Source of the DNA: an uncultured Clostridia bacterium
GTDB taxonomy: Bacteria; Bacillota; Clostridia; Christensenellales; Borkfalkiaceae
Direction: 5' to 3'
Assembly (NCBI GenBank): GCA_930990665.1
Contig: CAKNQN010000001.1
Span: 62,001-126,000, forward strand
DNA length: 64,000 nt
Part shown: one piece after another, positions 26,981 to 35,997 of the stretch
How the letters are laid out: every line of letters starts with the position of its first letter
How positions within the stretch are numbered: the first letter of the stretch is position 1
Translations under genes and position numbers: made by a program
Notes under the pieces: generated by a model
Seen by the model: only the letters and a program-made list of their open reading frames with translations
The model's database searches: none
What the model was told of the DNA's origin: nothing

Positions 26981-28051
26981 ATGAGTGTTTCCGAACAAAT
27001 GAACGACGAGGTCCTCCAACAGATCATCGAGGATTACCGGAAAAAGGGAAGCATTTCCACCGATGCTCTGTACGATATTCTGGAAAAGACGGAAGCGGAT
27101 CCCGCGCGGATCGAGGAGATCTACAACGCGCTCCGCGCCGCGAACATCCAGATCGTGGATGAAGAGGAGCGGGACAGGCAGATTTTCGAACAGTCGCTGC
27201 TGGACGTGAACATCGAGGACCCCGTGAAGATGTATCTCAAGGACATCGGACAGGTCCCCCTGCTTTCGGCGGACGAGGAGGCGGAGTTGGCGCGCCGCGC
27301 CCGCGACGGAGACGAAGCGGCGAAAAAGCGGCTGTCGGAGGCCAACCTTCGCCTGGTAGTCTCCATTGCCAAGCGGTATGTGGGGCGCGGAATGCTCTTT
27401 CTCGATCTTATCCAGGAAGGGAACATCGGCCTGATGCGCGCGGTGGAAAAATTTGATTATCAGAAGGGATTCAAATTTTCGACGTATGCGACCTGGTGGA
27501 TCCGGCAGGCGATCACCCGCGCGATTGCGGACCAGTCCCGGCCCATCCGGCTGCCGGTGCACGTCGTGGAGACCATCCACCGCATGACGCGCGAATCCCG
27601 CCAGCTGTTGCAGCAGCTTGGCAGGGATCCGACGCCCGAAGAGCTTGCCAAAGTGCTCGAACTGCCCGTGGAGAGGGTGCGCGAAATTCAGAAGATCGCG
27701 CAGGACACCGTCTCGCTGGAAACGCCGATCGGCGAAGAGGAAGATTCGCACCTGGCCGATTTCATCGTGGACGACCGCGCGATGACGCCGGGGGAAACGG
27801 TGGAGGCGACCATGCGCAAGGAACAGCTCCTGGAAGTGCTGAACACGCTGACTCCGCGCGAGGAGAAGGTGCTGCGGCTGCGCTACGGCATCGACGACGG
27901 AAAGATCCGCACGCTGGAAGAGGTGGGCAAGGAATTCAACGTGACGCGCGAGCGCATCCGTCAGATCGAGGCGAAGGCGCTGCGCAAGCTCCGCCACCCC
28001 TCGCGCAGCAAAAAGCTCAAAGCCTTTACACAGGAGTCGAAAGAAAATTGA
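26981..28051 (+). CDS. rpoD: RNA polymerase sigma-70 factor, RpoD/SigA type (copy 1)
   Basis: 356 residues with the full principal sigma layout: region 1.1-like N-terminus, region 1.2 ([16 protein letters not shown]), region 2 ([25 protein letters not shown] and [17 protein letters not shown], which contacts -10), region 3, and region 4.2 with the [26 protein letters not shown]. Compared with copy 2, region 2.4/3.0 reads [10 protein letters not shown] rather than [10 protein letters not shown]. It directly follows dnaG, as in many Firmicutes. Its C-terminal tail is longer ([13 protein letters not shown]). Confidence 0.95.
   Translation: MSVSEQMNDEVLQQIIEDYRKKGSISTDALYDILEKTEADPARIEEIYNALRAANIQIVDEEERDRQIFEQSLLDVNIEDPVKMYLKDIGQVPLLSADEEAELARRARDGDEAAKKRLSEANLRLVVSIAKRYVGRGMLFLDLIQEGNIGLMRAVEKFDYQKGFKFSTYATWWIRQAITRAIADQSRPIRLPVHVVETIHRMTRESRQLLQQLGRDPTPEELAKVLELPVERVREIQKIAQDTVSLETPIGEEEDSHLADFIVDDRAMTPGETVEATMRKEQLLEVLNTLTPREEKVLRLRYGIDDGKIRTLEEVGKEFNVTRERIRQIEAKALRKLRHPSRSKKLKAFTQESKEN
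27854..28022 (+). repeat. Block near-identical to the 3' end of the second rpoD gene
   Basis: 169 bases match 28985-29153 at 168 positions (one C/T difference at 28000). The rest of the two genes is clearly more diverged at synonymous sites, which suggests gene conversion. Confidence 0.9.
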
Positions 28052-28111
28052 CGTTGCAAACATCCGAATCTGATCAAACCTTTCTTACTAAAGCGGAGGA
28101 ACGTATCCGAG

Positions 28112-29167
28112 ATGAGTACATCTGAAGAAAAACTGAACGAAATTTTGGGCCAAATCATTAAGGAGTACAGGCAGAAGGGCAGCATCTCCACCGATGCGCT
28201 CTGCGATATTCTCGAGAAGATCGATGCCGGTGCCGACCAGATCGACAACATCTATAAGCGCATCTCCGAGGCGGGGATCCAGATCGTAGACGAATCCGAA
28301 CGCGACCGCGAGCTTTTCGAACAGGCGCTCAGAGACGTGGGCCTGGACGATCCCGTCAAGATGTATCTGAAGGACATCGGCCAGGTGCCCCTTCTTTCCG
28401 CCGACGAGGAGATCGAACTCGCGCGGCGCATGCAGGAGGGGGACGAGAGCGCGAAAAAGCGGCTGTCGGAGGCCAACCTTCGCCTGGTTGTTTCCATCGC
28501 CAAACGGTATGTGGGGCGCGGAATGCTCTTTCTGGACCTCATCCAGGAGGGGAATCTGGGCCTTATGAAGGCGGTCGAGAAATTTGACTACCAGAAGGGA
28601 TTCAAATTTTCGACGTATGCGACCTGGTGGATCCGCCAGTCGATCACCCGCGCGATTGCCGACCAGGCGCGCACCATCCGTATCCCCGTGCACATGGTGG
28701 AAACCATTCACCGCCTCACGCGCGCGTCCCGTCTCTTGCTCCAACAGCTCGGGCGGGAACCTACGCCGGAAGAGCTCGCCGCGGAAATGGGCATCCCTGT
28801 GGAGCGGGTGCGCGAGATCCAGCGCATCGCGCAGGATCCCGTCTCCCTCGAGACGCCCGTGGGCGAAGAGGACGATTCGCATCTCGGGGACTTTATCGAG
28901 GACGAACACGCAGACGCGCCTTCCGACCATGCGGCCGCGGCGGTGCTCAAAGAGCAGATCCTCGGCGTTCTCGACACGCTGACCCCGCGCGAGGAGAAGG
29001 TGCTGCGGCTGCGCTACGGCATCGACGACGGAAAGATCCGCACGCTGGAAGAGGTGGGCAAGGAATTCAACGTGACGCGCGAGCGCATCCGTCAGATCGA
29101 GGCGAAGGCGCTGCGCAAGCTCCGCCACCCTTCGCGCAGCAAAAAGCTCAAAGATTTTCTCGAATGA
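28112..29167 (+). CDS. RNA polymerase sigma-70 factor, RpoD/SigA type (copy 2)
   Basis: 351 residues, same domain order as copy 1 with a closely similar region 1.1-like N-terminus ([17 protein letters not shown]). Regions 2.4-3.0 ([28 protein letters not shown]) are nearer the widespread consensus than copy 1. Region 4.2 is identical in sequence to copy 1. A 60-base gap with GCGGAGGA separates it from copy 1. Both copies keep all DNA-binding residues, so both are probably functional sigma factors. Its stop overlaps the trmK start (ATGA). Confidence 0.94.
   Translation: MSTSEEKLNEILGQIIKEYRQKGSISTDALCDILEKIDAGADQIDNIYKRISEAGIQIVDESERDRELFEQALRDVGLDDPVKMYLKDIGQVPLLSADEEIELARRMQEGDESAKKRLSEANLRLVVSIAKRYVGRGMLFLDLIQEGNLGLMKAVEKFDYQKGFKFSTYATWWIRQSITRAIADQARTIRIPVHMVETIHRLTRASRLLLQQLGREPTPEELAAEMGIPVERVREIQRIAQDPVSLETPVGEEDDSHLGDFIEDEHADAPSDHAAAAVLKEQILGVLDTLTPREEKVLRLRYGIDDGKIRTLEEVGKEFNVTRERIRQIEAKALRKLRHPSRSKKLKDFLE
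28985..29153 (+). repeat. Second copy of the 169-base rpoD 3' block
   Basis: Direct repeat of 27854-28022, offset 1131 bases, one mismatch. Confidence 0.9.
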
Positions 29168-29832
29168 AGACAAAACTTACCCGTCGGCTGGCGGTGCTGT
29201 GTTCGCTGATCCCCGCCGCCGACACGTTGGCGGACGTGGGCTGCGATCACGGCTACTGCACCCTTTACGCGTTGGAAAAGGGGCTCTGCCGCAAGGCGTA
29301 CATTTCCGACATCAGCGCCCTCAGCCTGCACAAGGCGGAAAAACTTCTTTCCCGCTATATGGCGGAGGGAAAGGCGGAGAGCGTATGCTGCGCGGGCTTG
29401 GAAAAGATCCCGCCCTCCGTCGGTGCAGTGATCATTGCGGGGATGGGCGGGGAAGAGATCCTCTCCATCCTGCGCGAAGGTTTTCTGCCCCCGAAACTTC
29501 TCTTGCAGCCCATGCAGAACACGCCGAAAGTGCGGGCGTTTCTGCTGGAAAACGGCTATGCGATCGAGCGGGACTTTACATTCCGCGACGGAAAATATTA
29601 CGACGTGATCTATGCCGAAAAGGGCGGTGCGGCGCGGAAATACGATGCACGTAGCCTGGAATTCGGGTACGACAACCTGCACTTTCCTTCCGAAGATTTT
29701 ATGCGGAAGGTGGAGGAAGACATAGCCAAGTGCCGTGCGCGGCTGGAGCGGGCCGGGAAGTCTGTGCCCGCCGTCGAAGAGAGGCTGCGCGCGCTCACGG
29801 AGATCCGGAATGAAAATACGAGAGATATATGA
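29164..29832 (+). CDS. trmK: tRNA (adenine22-N1)-methyltransferase
   Basis: 222 residues. SAM-binding [14 protein letters not shown], then [13 protein letters not shown], and a late IAGMGGEEI and LQPMQN which define the TrmK (YqfN) family. Methylates A22 of tRNA. It overlaps the second sigma gene by four bases and the following nif3 gene by 23 bases, the usual trmK-nif3 pairing of Firmicutes. Confidence 0.93.
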   Translation: MKTKLTRRLAVLCSLIPAADTLADVGCDHGYCTLYALEKGLCRKAYISDISALSLHKAEKLLSRYMAEGKAESVCCAGLEKIPPSVGAVIIAGMGGEEILSILREGFLPPKLLLQPMQNTPKVRAFLLENGYAIERDFTFRDGKYYDVIYAEKGGAARKYDARSLEFGYDNLHFPSEDFMRKVEEDIAKCRARLERAGKSVPAVEERLRALTEIRNENTRDI

Positions 29833-30595
29833 GCGCATCGACGCGCTCTATCCCAAAAGGCTGAGCGACGAATACATCGCCGCCTACGGCGGCCGCGACA
29901 ACAGCGGCCTGCTCATCGACCCCGGCAAAGAGGTGACGGGGGCAGTGTTCTCGCTGGATTTTTCGATGGGCGCGCTCGCCTTCGCGAAGGAGCGGGGTGC
30001 GAACCTGCTCGTGACCCATCATCCCGCCATCTTTTTCCCGATCGCTTCGCTGCGTGCGGACGATCCGCTGGGCGCGCGGCTTCTCGCTGCGGCGCGGGAG
30101 GAGATGGGCGTGATATCCATGCACCTCAACTGCGACTGTGCGGCGGGCGGCATCGACGAGAGCCTCGCGCGTGCGGCGGGCGCGGAAGGGGAAGTGCGGA
30201 TCTGCGAGCCGCTGGAAAATGCGGGCTACGGCCGCATCTACGACGTGCGCGAACAGACGCTTTCCGAATTTGCGGAGCGCCTGAAAAAGGAGCTGGGTGC
30301 CCGCCGTGCATTCGTGTACGGGGAGGCGGAAAGCCCGGTCAGGCGGGCGGCTTCCTTCTGCGGGGCGGGTGCCGACGAGGGCGCCGTGCGCCATGCGCGC
30401 GAGGCGGGTGCGGACGTCATCGTCTCATCGGACATCAAACACAACATCATTTGCGACGCGCGCGAAGCGGGGCTGAAGCTGATCCAGCTCACCCACTACG
30501 CGAGCGAAAATTACGGATTCAAAAAAATATATCAGCATCTTAGCGGAAAGCTGGGCGTTCCCTGCGCATATTGGGAGGACGCCGGCCTGCTTTGA
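29810..30595 (+). CDS. Nif3-like dinuclear metal centre protein
   Basis: 261 residues. Metal ligands appear in VTHHPAIFF (~residue 65), MHLNCDCAAGG, and a C-terminal LTHYASEN. This compact form lacks the PII-like insertion found in B. subtilis YqfO. Family function is uncertain (GTP cyclohydrolase I type 2 label is historical). ATG 29810 overlaps trmK. Confidence 0.9.
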   Translation: MKIREIYERIDALYPKRLSDEYIAAYGGRDNSGLLIDPGKEVTGAVFSLDFSMGALAFAKERGANLLVTHHPAIFFPIASLRADDPLGARLLAAAREEMGVISMHLNCDCAAGGIDESLARAAGAEGEVRICEPLENAGYGRIYDVREQTLSEFAERLKKELGARRAFVYGEAESPVRRAASFCGAGADEGAVRHAREAGADVIVSSDIKHNIICDAREAGLKLIQLTHYASENYGFKKIYQHLSGKLGVPCAYWEDAGLL

Positions 30596-30609
30596 GAGGG
30601 AGGTAAATC

Positions 30610-31311
30610 ATGATAGAAGAATTGCTCAGGTACCAGGAAGAGGACGGAAAACTCCGCGCGGTGGAACAGGAGATCGCCGCCACGGACGAGAGAAAAAAGT
30701 ATATGGCGGCGCGCAAATTCATGGAAAAGGCGCCCGAGAAGCTGGATGCGCTCGAAGCCAAAGCGGTGGAGCTGAAACACGTCTTTGATCTGCTTACCAA
30801 GAAATTTGAAGAGCTGGCCGATACGCTCAAAGATTACGACAATCTCGACGAGATGATCGGGGAGCAGGGAGGCGAGGTCGCCTTTTACAGGCGCAACGCT
30901 TCGCAGATCGCCGATTCCCTCAAGGGGCTGCGCGCGGAGATCAACAAGCTGGCTTCCCAGATCGAGGCGGCTTCCAGGGAATACAAGTCGGCCAAGAAGC
31001 AGACGATCGCCATGCAGCGCCAGTACAAAGAATACAAAGAAAAATATGCGCAGGTGAAAAAATCGCACGAAGCGGAGATCGCGGCCATCGAAGCGGAGTT
31101 GAAAAAACTGGCGGAAAAGGTGCCGGCGGACGTTTTGGCCAAATACGGCGCCAAGCGCAAGGAAAAGCTGTTCCCCGTCGTCTGCGCCGTGGCGGACAAA
31201 CGCTGCCCGCAGTGCGGCATGGAGCTCTCCATCGCCGAGATCGACAAGCTGTCGGGCGGAAAATTCATCGAATGCGACAGCTGCCACAGGATCCTGTTCA
31301 AAAAGAAATGA
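30610..31311 (+). CDS. Coiled-coil protein with C-terminal C4 zinc ribbon
   Basis: 233 residues. A long helical coiled coil (~residues 10-180) is followed by a CPQCGMEL...CDSCHRIL zinc ribbon with four Cys, matching the zf-RING_7/DUF164 C4-type family. The family binds nucleic acids in some species; function here unknown. GAGGGAGG precedes ATG 30610. It closes the dnaG-rpoD-trmK-nif3 unit and is followed by a strong hairpin and terminator. Confidence 0.88.
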   Translation: MIEELLRYQEEDGKLRAVEQEIAATDERKKYMAARKFMEKAPEKLDALEAKAVELKHVFDLLTKKFEELADTLKDYDNLDEMIGEQGGEVAFYRRNASQIADSLKGLRAEINKLASQIEAASREYKSAKKQTIAMQRQYKEYKEKYAQVKKSHEAEIAAIEAELKKLAEKVPADVLAKYGAKRKEKLFPVVCAVADKRCPQCGMELSIAEIDKLSGGKFIECDSCHRILFKKK

Positions 31312-31322
31312 CCTCATCTTTC

Positions 31323-31397
31323 TTCTGCCGCCGCGCAAATTTCTTTTGCGCGGCGGCAGAAAAAAGCCTTTCCGTAACCGGCGGAAAGGCTTTTTTC
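31323..31397 (+). terminator. Strong 17-bp hairpin plus Rho-independent terminator
   Basis: First stem TTCTGCCGCCGCGCAAA and its complement (31323-31361, loop of five). Second stem AAGCCTTTCCG / CGGAAAGGCTT (31361-31395) with a seven-base loop, followed by TTTTTTC. The second element is the true terminator. Confidence 0.9.
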
Positions 31398-31540
31398 TTT
31401 CGGATGCAAGTTTTTTTCGGTGCGGAGAAGGGGCGGATGGCGGAAAATGGCGGAAGGAGAAAATTTCCCCCCCGCAGAAAAGGGGGCTGCGTGCAAAAAA
31501 AAGCGAAAGACGCGCATAATAGGAGCAGGAGGTAAGAAAC

Positions 31541-31774
31541 ATGTTTATAGCGAATCTTGTTTCGTATATTCTTGTCCTTCTCGGGGCAGTGAACTGGGGG
31601 CTGTACGGCATCTTCGATTTCAATCTGGTGCAGGCGATCTTCCAGGGAAGCCGTTCGGTAGGGGCGATCATCGTGTACGTTCTCATTGCGCTTGCGGCGA
31701 TCTGGCTGATCGTGTCCACCGTGTTTGCGGGTGGCATTCTGCGCTTCACCGACCGTCGCGAAGACCGCGCATAA
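31541..31774 (+). CDS. DUF378 small membrane protein (YuzA-like)
   Basis: 77 residues with two membrane segments (~5-27 and ~40-62) and the conserved VLLGAVNWGLYGIFDFNLV motif of DUF378. Cytoplasmic tail is charged (RFTDRREDRA). Function unknown. AGGAGG precedes ATG 31541. Confidence 0.88.
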   Translation: MFIANLVSYILVLLGAVNWGLYGIFDFNLVQAIFQGSRSVGAIIVYVLIALAAIWLIVSTVFAGGILRFTDRREDRA

Positions 31775-31783
31775 GTAAAAAAA

Positions 31784-31827
31784 CGATCAGAAAAGGGGCA
31801 GCCTTCCGGCCGCCCCTTTTTTGATCG
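31784..31827 (+). terminator. Terminator after DUF378
   Basis: GATCAGAAAAGGGGC / GCCCCTTTTTTGATC inverted repeat, with the T-run inside the 3' arm. Confidence 0.85.
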
Positions 31828-31829
31828 GG

Positions 31830-32142
31830 ACGTTTGTTCCGATTCGCCCTATGAATTCTTTTGTGCACTTTGTACAGCAAAAAAAGTCCTCATTTTCGTC
31901 ATAAATTGTGTATAAATTTATATAAAGAGTTAATAATTATCAAAAAGGTTGAAAAAGCCGCTCAAATGCGTAAAATTGTAAAAATTTTACAAAAAAAATG
32001 CACAAAATCTTGCGAAAGGTATATACAAAATGCAGATTCAATGTTATAATATTGGCGGTATAGTAAAATATTCTGTTATAATATAATGCCGAGGGCATTA
32101 GAGAGACGGACAGAAGACATCTTGACATCAGAGGTAGCAAAC
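31830..32142 (+). promoter_or_regulatory. AT-rich leader and tandem promoters of ppx
   Basis: About 300 bases with no gene. It is A-rich (long A runs at 31990-32000) and unlike the GC-rich neighbours. TATACA-17-TATAAT lies at 32022-32050. A second TATAAT pair follows at 32077-32087 but its -35 is poor. AATGCC-GAG-GGCATT at 32086-32100 is a small hairpin. AGAGG precedes ATG 32143. Confidence 0.65.
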
Positions 32143-33657
32143 ATGGAAAAGATCGGTATTATTGATCTGGGTTCGAATTCCGCGCGATTGGTCATCGTGG
32201 AATTGTTCGGCGAAGGCCATTTTATGGTTGTGGACGAGCTGAAGGAGAGTGTACGGCTCGGGCAGGACATGGAGAGGGACGGTTTTCTCAAACCGCAGCG
32301 TGTGGCGGAGACGATCAAGACGCTGAAAATGTTCAAAAAGCTCGCCGATGCGAGCAAGGTAGACCGCATCATCGCCGTGGCGACCGCCGCGGTGCGCCGC
32401 GCCAAGAATCAGCGCAGTTTTCTCGACGAGATCCAGGCGACGTGCGGCATCAAAGTGCGCGTGCTCAGCGAGGAAGAGGAGGCGACGCTCGTCTATCGCG
32501 GCGTGATCAACTCGATGGATATCCCCAAGGGGCTCATTCTCGAGATCGGCGGCGGCAGCACGAAGATCGTCTATTACAACCGCCGCAACATGCTCAACTA
32601 TGTCACCCTCCCGTTCGGTGCGGTGACCCTGACGGACCTTTTCAAGGACGACGGGCTTTCTCCCGAAGAGCAGACGGATAAAGTGGAAGAATTTTTCACC
32701 CAGCAGCTTTCCGGCATCGACTGGCTCGCCAACGTGGATCCCGACGCGCAGATGATCGGCGTGGGCGGGTCCTTCCGCAACATATTCAAGATCAGCAAGA
32801 TGGTGCGCAAATATCCGCTCGACACGGTGCACAATTACAGTATGCCCGTCGAAGATTTCGTATCCATCTACGATATGATCAAAGTACTCGATCTGGACAA
32901 GAAGAAAAAGATTAAGGGCCTCTCTTCCGGGCGTGCGGACATCCTTCCCGCGGCGCTCGCGGTGGTGCGCGCCTTCACCCGCTACATGAACGTAGAGCGG
33001 TTCGTCATCAGCGGCTCCGGCCTGCGCGAGGGGATCATGTTCAACCAGGCGATGCCCGTCACCCTCGAAAAGCCCATTTCGGATATTCTCGGCTACAGCC
33101 TGAGCAGCCTCGTCAAGTATTACGAGTGCGACGAAAAGCATGTGGAGCACGTCGTGAATCTGTCGGTTCAGCTGTTTAAGCAGCTGCGCGTGCTGCACAA
33201 GTTCCCCCGCCAGTATCTGAAGATCCTCAAGGTGGCGGCGGCGCTGCACGATTGCGGTAACCGCATCAAGTTCTACAATCATCAGAAGCACAGCTGTTAT
33301 ATGATCCTCAACTCCACGCTCTACGGCATTACGCACCGCGAGATCGTGCTGGCCGCGTTTGTGGCGGGCTGTCACAAGAAAGAGGACATCTCTCCCTCCG
33401 ATTGGTTCAAATACCGCGATATCGTGCAGGAAGAAGACCTCGAAGCCGTCCGTAAGCTGGGCGTGATGCTCCGCATCGCGGAGAGCCTGGACCGCAGCAG
33501 CTCGGGCAGCATCCGCAGCATCAACTGCGACGTGCTGGGTGATTCCGTGATCATGAAGACGGAAGTGGAGGGAGACGCCTCTTTGGAGATCCGCGACGCG
33601 CTCGCGGCGAATGCGGAGTTCCGCAAATCCTTCCGCAAAAATCTGGAGATCCTTTAA
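32143..33657 (+). CDS. ppx: Exopolyphosphatase / Ppx-GppA phosphatase with C-terminal HD domain
   Basis: 504 residues. ASKHA phosphate loop IDLGSNSARL (residues 6-15), second loop EIGGGSTKIV (~145) and a following FGAVTLTD. The last ~190 residues carry an HD-type domain with LHDCGNRI, as in the long Ppx forms. Degrades polyphosphate or pppGpp. ATG 32143 is chosen for AGAGG; an upstream in-frame ATG at 32086 overlaps promoter and hairpin sequence. Confidence 0.9.
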   Translation: MEKIGIIDLGSNSARLVIVELFGEGHFMVVDELKESVRLGQDMERDGFLKPQRVAETIKTLKMFKKLADASKVDRIIAVATAAVRRAKNQRSFLDEIQATCGIKVRVLSEEEEATLVYRGVINSMDIPKGLILEIGGGSTKIVYYNRRNMLNYVTLPFGAVTLTDLFKDDGLSPEEQTDKVEEFFTQQLSGIDWLANVDPDAQMIGVGGSFRNIFKISKMVRKYPLDTVHNYSMPVEDFVSIYDMIKVLDLDKKKKIKGLSSGRADILPAALAVVRAFTRYMNVERFVISGSGLREGIMFNQAMPVTLEKPISDILGYSLSSLVKYYECDEKHVEHVVNLSVQLFKQLRVLHKFPRQYLKILKVAAALHDCGNRIKFYNHQKHSCYMILNSTLYGITHREIVLAAFVAGCHKKEDISPSDWFKYRDIVQEEDLEAVRKLGVMLRIAESLDRSSSGSIRSINCDVLGDSVIMKTEVEGDASLEIRDALAANAEFRKSFRKNLEIL

Positions 33658-33663
33658 TAATTT

Positions 33664-33693
33664 CCCTTCCGGCATTTTGTGCCGGAAGGGTTT
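33664..33693 (+). terminator. Hairpin after ppx
   Basis: CCCTTCCGGCA / TGCCGGAAGGG with TTTTG loop, then TTT. A second hairpin (GGGGCGCAGT and its complement, 33720-33740) lies in the leader of maf. Confidence 0.65.
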
Positions 33694-33752
33694 GCCGGTT
33701 TTTCCGGCCGGATGTTTCGGGGGCGCAGTGACTGCGCCCCATTCGGTGTGTT

Positions 33753-34313
33753 ATGGAACTCATCCTTGCCAGCGCCTCGCCGCGCAGAAGAGAAATACTG
33801 GCGCAGCTCGGCCTGAATTTCCGGGTCGTTCCGCCCGAAGGGGAGGAGCGGCCGGATGTGTCGGCGCCGCCCGAAGAGATCGTAAAGTCTCTGGCGCGGC
33901 AAAAGGCGGAAAGCGTCCGGGCGCGGTTTCCGCGGGATGCCGTGCTGGGTGCGGACACGATCGTGTACTTTGCCGGGCGGGTGCTCGGCAAACCGCATTC
34001 GGCGGAAGAGGCGTGCCGGATGCTGCGCGGCCTTTCGGGGAATACGCACAGCGTCTATACGGGTTATTGCCTGCTGGCGGGGGATAAGCGCATCGAGGGC
34101 GCCTGTCGGACGGAAGTCTGTTTTCATACGCTGTCGGAGGAGTTCATCCGCGCATATGTGGCGGGCGGTTCGCCGATGGACAAGGCGGGCGCATACGGGA
34201 TACAGGACGATTCACGCCTCGTGCGCGAATACAGGGGAAGTTATACCAACATCGTCGGCCTGCCGCGGGAAGCGATCGCGGCGAGCCTGAAAGAGATCGG
34301 GATACTGAAATGA
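33753..34313 (+). CDS. maf: Maf-family nucleotide pyrophosphatase
   Basis: 186 residues. LASASPRRREIL at the start, VLGADTIV (catalytic Asp) near residue 65, and the late DKAGAYGIQ motif mark the Maf/YhdE family, which hydrolyses dTTP, UTP or modified nucleotides. No ribosome site as strong as elsewhere. It overlaps the MreB-like gene by four bases. Confidence 0.93.
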   Translation: MELILASASPRRREILAQLGLNFRVVPPEGEERPDVSAPPEEIVKSLARQKAESVRARFPRDAVLGADTIVYFAGRVLGKPHSAEEACRMLRGLSGNTHSVYTGYCLLAGDKRIEGACRTEVCFHTLSEEFIRAYVAGGSPMDKAGAYGIQDDSRLVREYRGSYTNIVGLPREAIAASLKEIGILK

Positions 34314-35308
34314 TAAAACTTGCGATAGACCTGGGTTCATCGGTCACCAAAATATTCAAGATCGGCAGCGGCATCGTGCTGGCGGAGCCTTCGTGCGTGG
34401 CGGTTGCCACCGGTTCTTCGGCGGTGAAGGCGATCGGCGAAGACGCGAAGCAGCTTATCGGCAAAACGGCGGAGTTTACCACCATCGTTTCGCCCGTGTT
34501 CGAGGCGGACATCGTCAATGAAAAGATGGCGGCCGTCATGCTTTCGCATTTTCTGCAGAAGATCGAGATCAACCGCTCCCGCGCAAAGAGGACGGAGGCG
34601 GTGTTTTCCGTGCCCTGCGGCGCGGAGAGCGGGCTGATTGCCAAGTACCGCCGCCTGGCGGACGACTGCGGCCTGGGCGGGGTGAGCTTTGTGGAAGTGC
34701 CCTTTCTGTCCGCGTTCGGGCAGGGGCTCACGCTCAGCGAAACCAACCCCGTCTTTGTGGTGGACATCGGCGGGGGAAATACGAATATCGCGGCGTTTTC
34801 GCTGGACGGGATCATTGCGGGCATCGGCCTGAACATCGGCGGCGGGAACCTCGACAGCCAGATCATCGACCGCATCGCCGAGTCATACAATCTGAAGATC
34901 GGCCTTCTGACCAGTGAAAAACTCAAGATCACCGTGGGGAGCCTGTACGGAAACGACGACGAGAAATTTGTCGTCAACGGAAGGGACATCACCTCCGGCC
35001 GACCGCGTTCGGTTTCGGTGTCTTCTTCGGATATTTACGGCTGCGTGAAACTGTTTGCGGACAAGATCGCCGAGTACGCGGGGATGGTCCTTGCCAAACT
35101 TCCTGCGGAAGTTTCGGCTTCGGTCTGGCGGAGCGGGATCTATCTTTCGGGCGGCGGCGCCCAGCTGATCGGGCTGGACGACTACCTCGCCCGCGCGCTG
35201 CAGCTGGACGTGATCCTCGCCGAGGAGCCGCAGATGGCGGTCGTGCTGGGCGGCGGCGCGGCGATCGGCAGCAGCGAGCTTCTGGATACTGTCATGCTGG
35301 ATGCATAA
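34310..35308 (+). CDS. MreB-like actin-family protein
   Basis: 332 residues with the bacterial actin loops: IDLGSSVTKI (phosphate 1), VVDIGGGNTNIAAF (phosphate 2) and LSGGGAQLIGLDDYL (adenosine). N-terminal GIVLAEPSCVAV and IVNEKMAAVML resemble MreB/Mbl. The usual GTANT in phosphate 1 is GSSVT, and a MreC/MreD pair does not follow, so it is probably a paralogue of MreB rather than the main one. Coupled to maf by ATGA. Confidence 0.82.
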   Translation: MIKLAIDLGSSVTKIFKIGSGIVLAEPSCVAVATGSSAVKAIGEDAKQLIGKTAEFTTIVSPVFEADIVNEKMAAVMLSHFLQKIEINRSRAKRTEAVFSVPCGAESGLIAKYRRLADDCGLGGVSFVEVPFLSAFGQGLTLSETNPVFVVDIGGGNTNIAAFSLDGIIAGIGLNIGGGNLDSQIIDRIAESYNLKIGLLTSEKLKITVGSLYGNDDEKFVVNGRDITSGRPRSVSVSSSDIYGCVKLFADKIAEYAGMVLAKLPAEVSASVWRSGIYLSGGGAQLIGLDDYLARALQLDVILAEEPQMAVVLGGGAAIGSSELLDTVMLDA

Positions 35309-35397
35309 AAAATGCCTTTCGGGACGGAAAGATGCCCTCTTAGCGGACAAAAATGCTGCCGCAGGGGCGGAAGGGATGCAAAAGGCGGCGCGAGCGC

Positions 35398-35426
35398 TTT
35401 ACTTTTTTCCAAAAAAATGGTAAAAT
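35398..35426 (+). promoter_or_regulatory. Promoter upstream of nrdR
   Basis: TTTACT, 17-base spacer, TAAAAT, about 45 bases upstream of nrdR. A GGCCGC-TGC-GGCC hairpin lies between. Confidence 0.7.
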
Positions 35427-35470
35427 AACAGGCGATACGGCCGCTGCGGCCGACAAACGGAGCTGAAAAT

Positions 35471-35959
35471 ATGAGATGTATGTATTGCGGCTGCACCGAG
35501 AGCAAGGTGATCGACAGCCGATCGACCGACGAAGACAGGACCATCCGCCGCCGCCGCGAGTGTATGCAGTGCGGGAGGAGGTTCACGACCTACGAGACCA
35601 TCGAGACGACGCCCGTGCTCGTCATCAAGAACGGCGGGAACCGACAGGCGTTCGACCCGAACAAGATCAAAAACGGCATCATCAAGGCGTGTGAAAAGCG
35701 GCCGGTGTCCATGTCCAAGATCGACAAGCTCGTGGAAGACATCAAAAAGCAGGTGTACAACTCTCTCGAGCAGGAGATCTCTTCCAAGAGCATCGGCGAG
35801 ATGGTGATGGACGGGCTCAAAGACATCGACGAAGTCGCGTATGTGCGCTACGCGTCGGTGTACCGTCAGTTTACGGACATCTCTTCTTTCATGCGGGAAC
35901 TGGAAGACATGATGAAGGAAGAGAAGAACAAAAAATCCAAGGAAGAGAAGTCCGAATAG
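35471..35959 (+). CDS. nrdR: Transcriptional repressor NrdR
   Basis: 162 residues. N-terminal zinc ribbon MRCMYCGC...CMQCGRRFTTYE, then the ATP-cone domain (PVLVIKNGG onward) that senses dATP/ATP. NrdR represses ribonucleotide reductase genes. The tail (KKSKEEKSE) is basic/acidic low complexity. No NrdR box pair was seen in its own leader. It precedes ispG by 38 bases. Confidence 0.96.
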   Translation: MRCMYCGCTESKVIDSRSTDEDRTIRRRRECMQCGRRFTTYETIETTPVLVIKNGGNRQAFDPNKIKNGIIKACEKRPVSMSKIDKLVEDIKKQVYNSLEQEISSKSIGEMVMDGLKDIDEVAYVRYASVYRQFTDISSFMRELEDMMKEEKNKKSKEEKSE

Positions 35960-35997
35960 CGGGCTTCTTTTTGATCTTTCTGAAACGAGGAGGGAGC

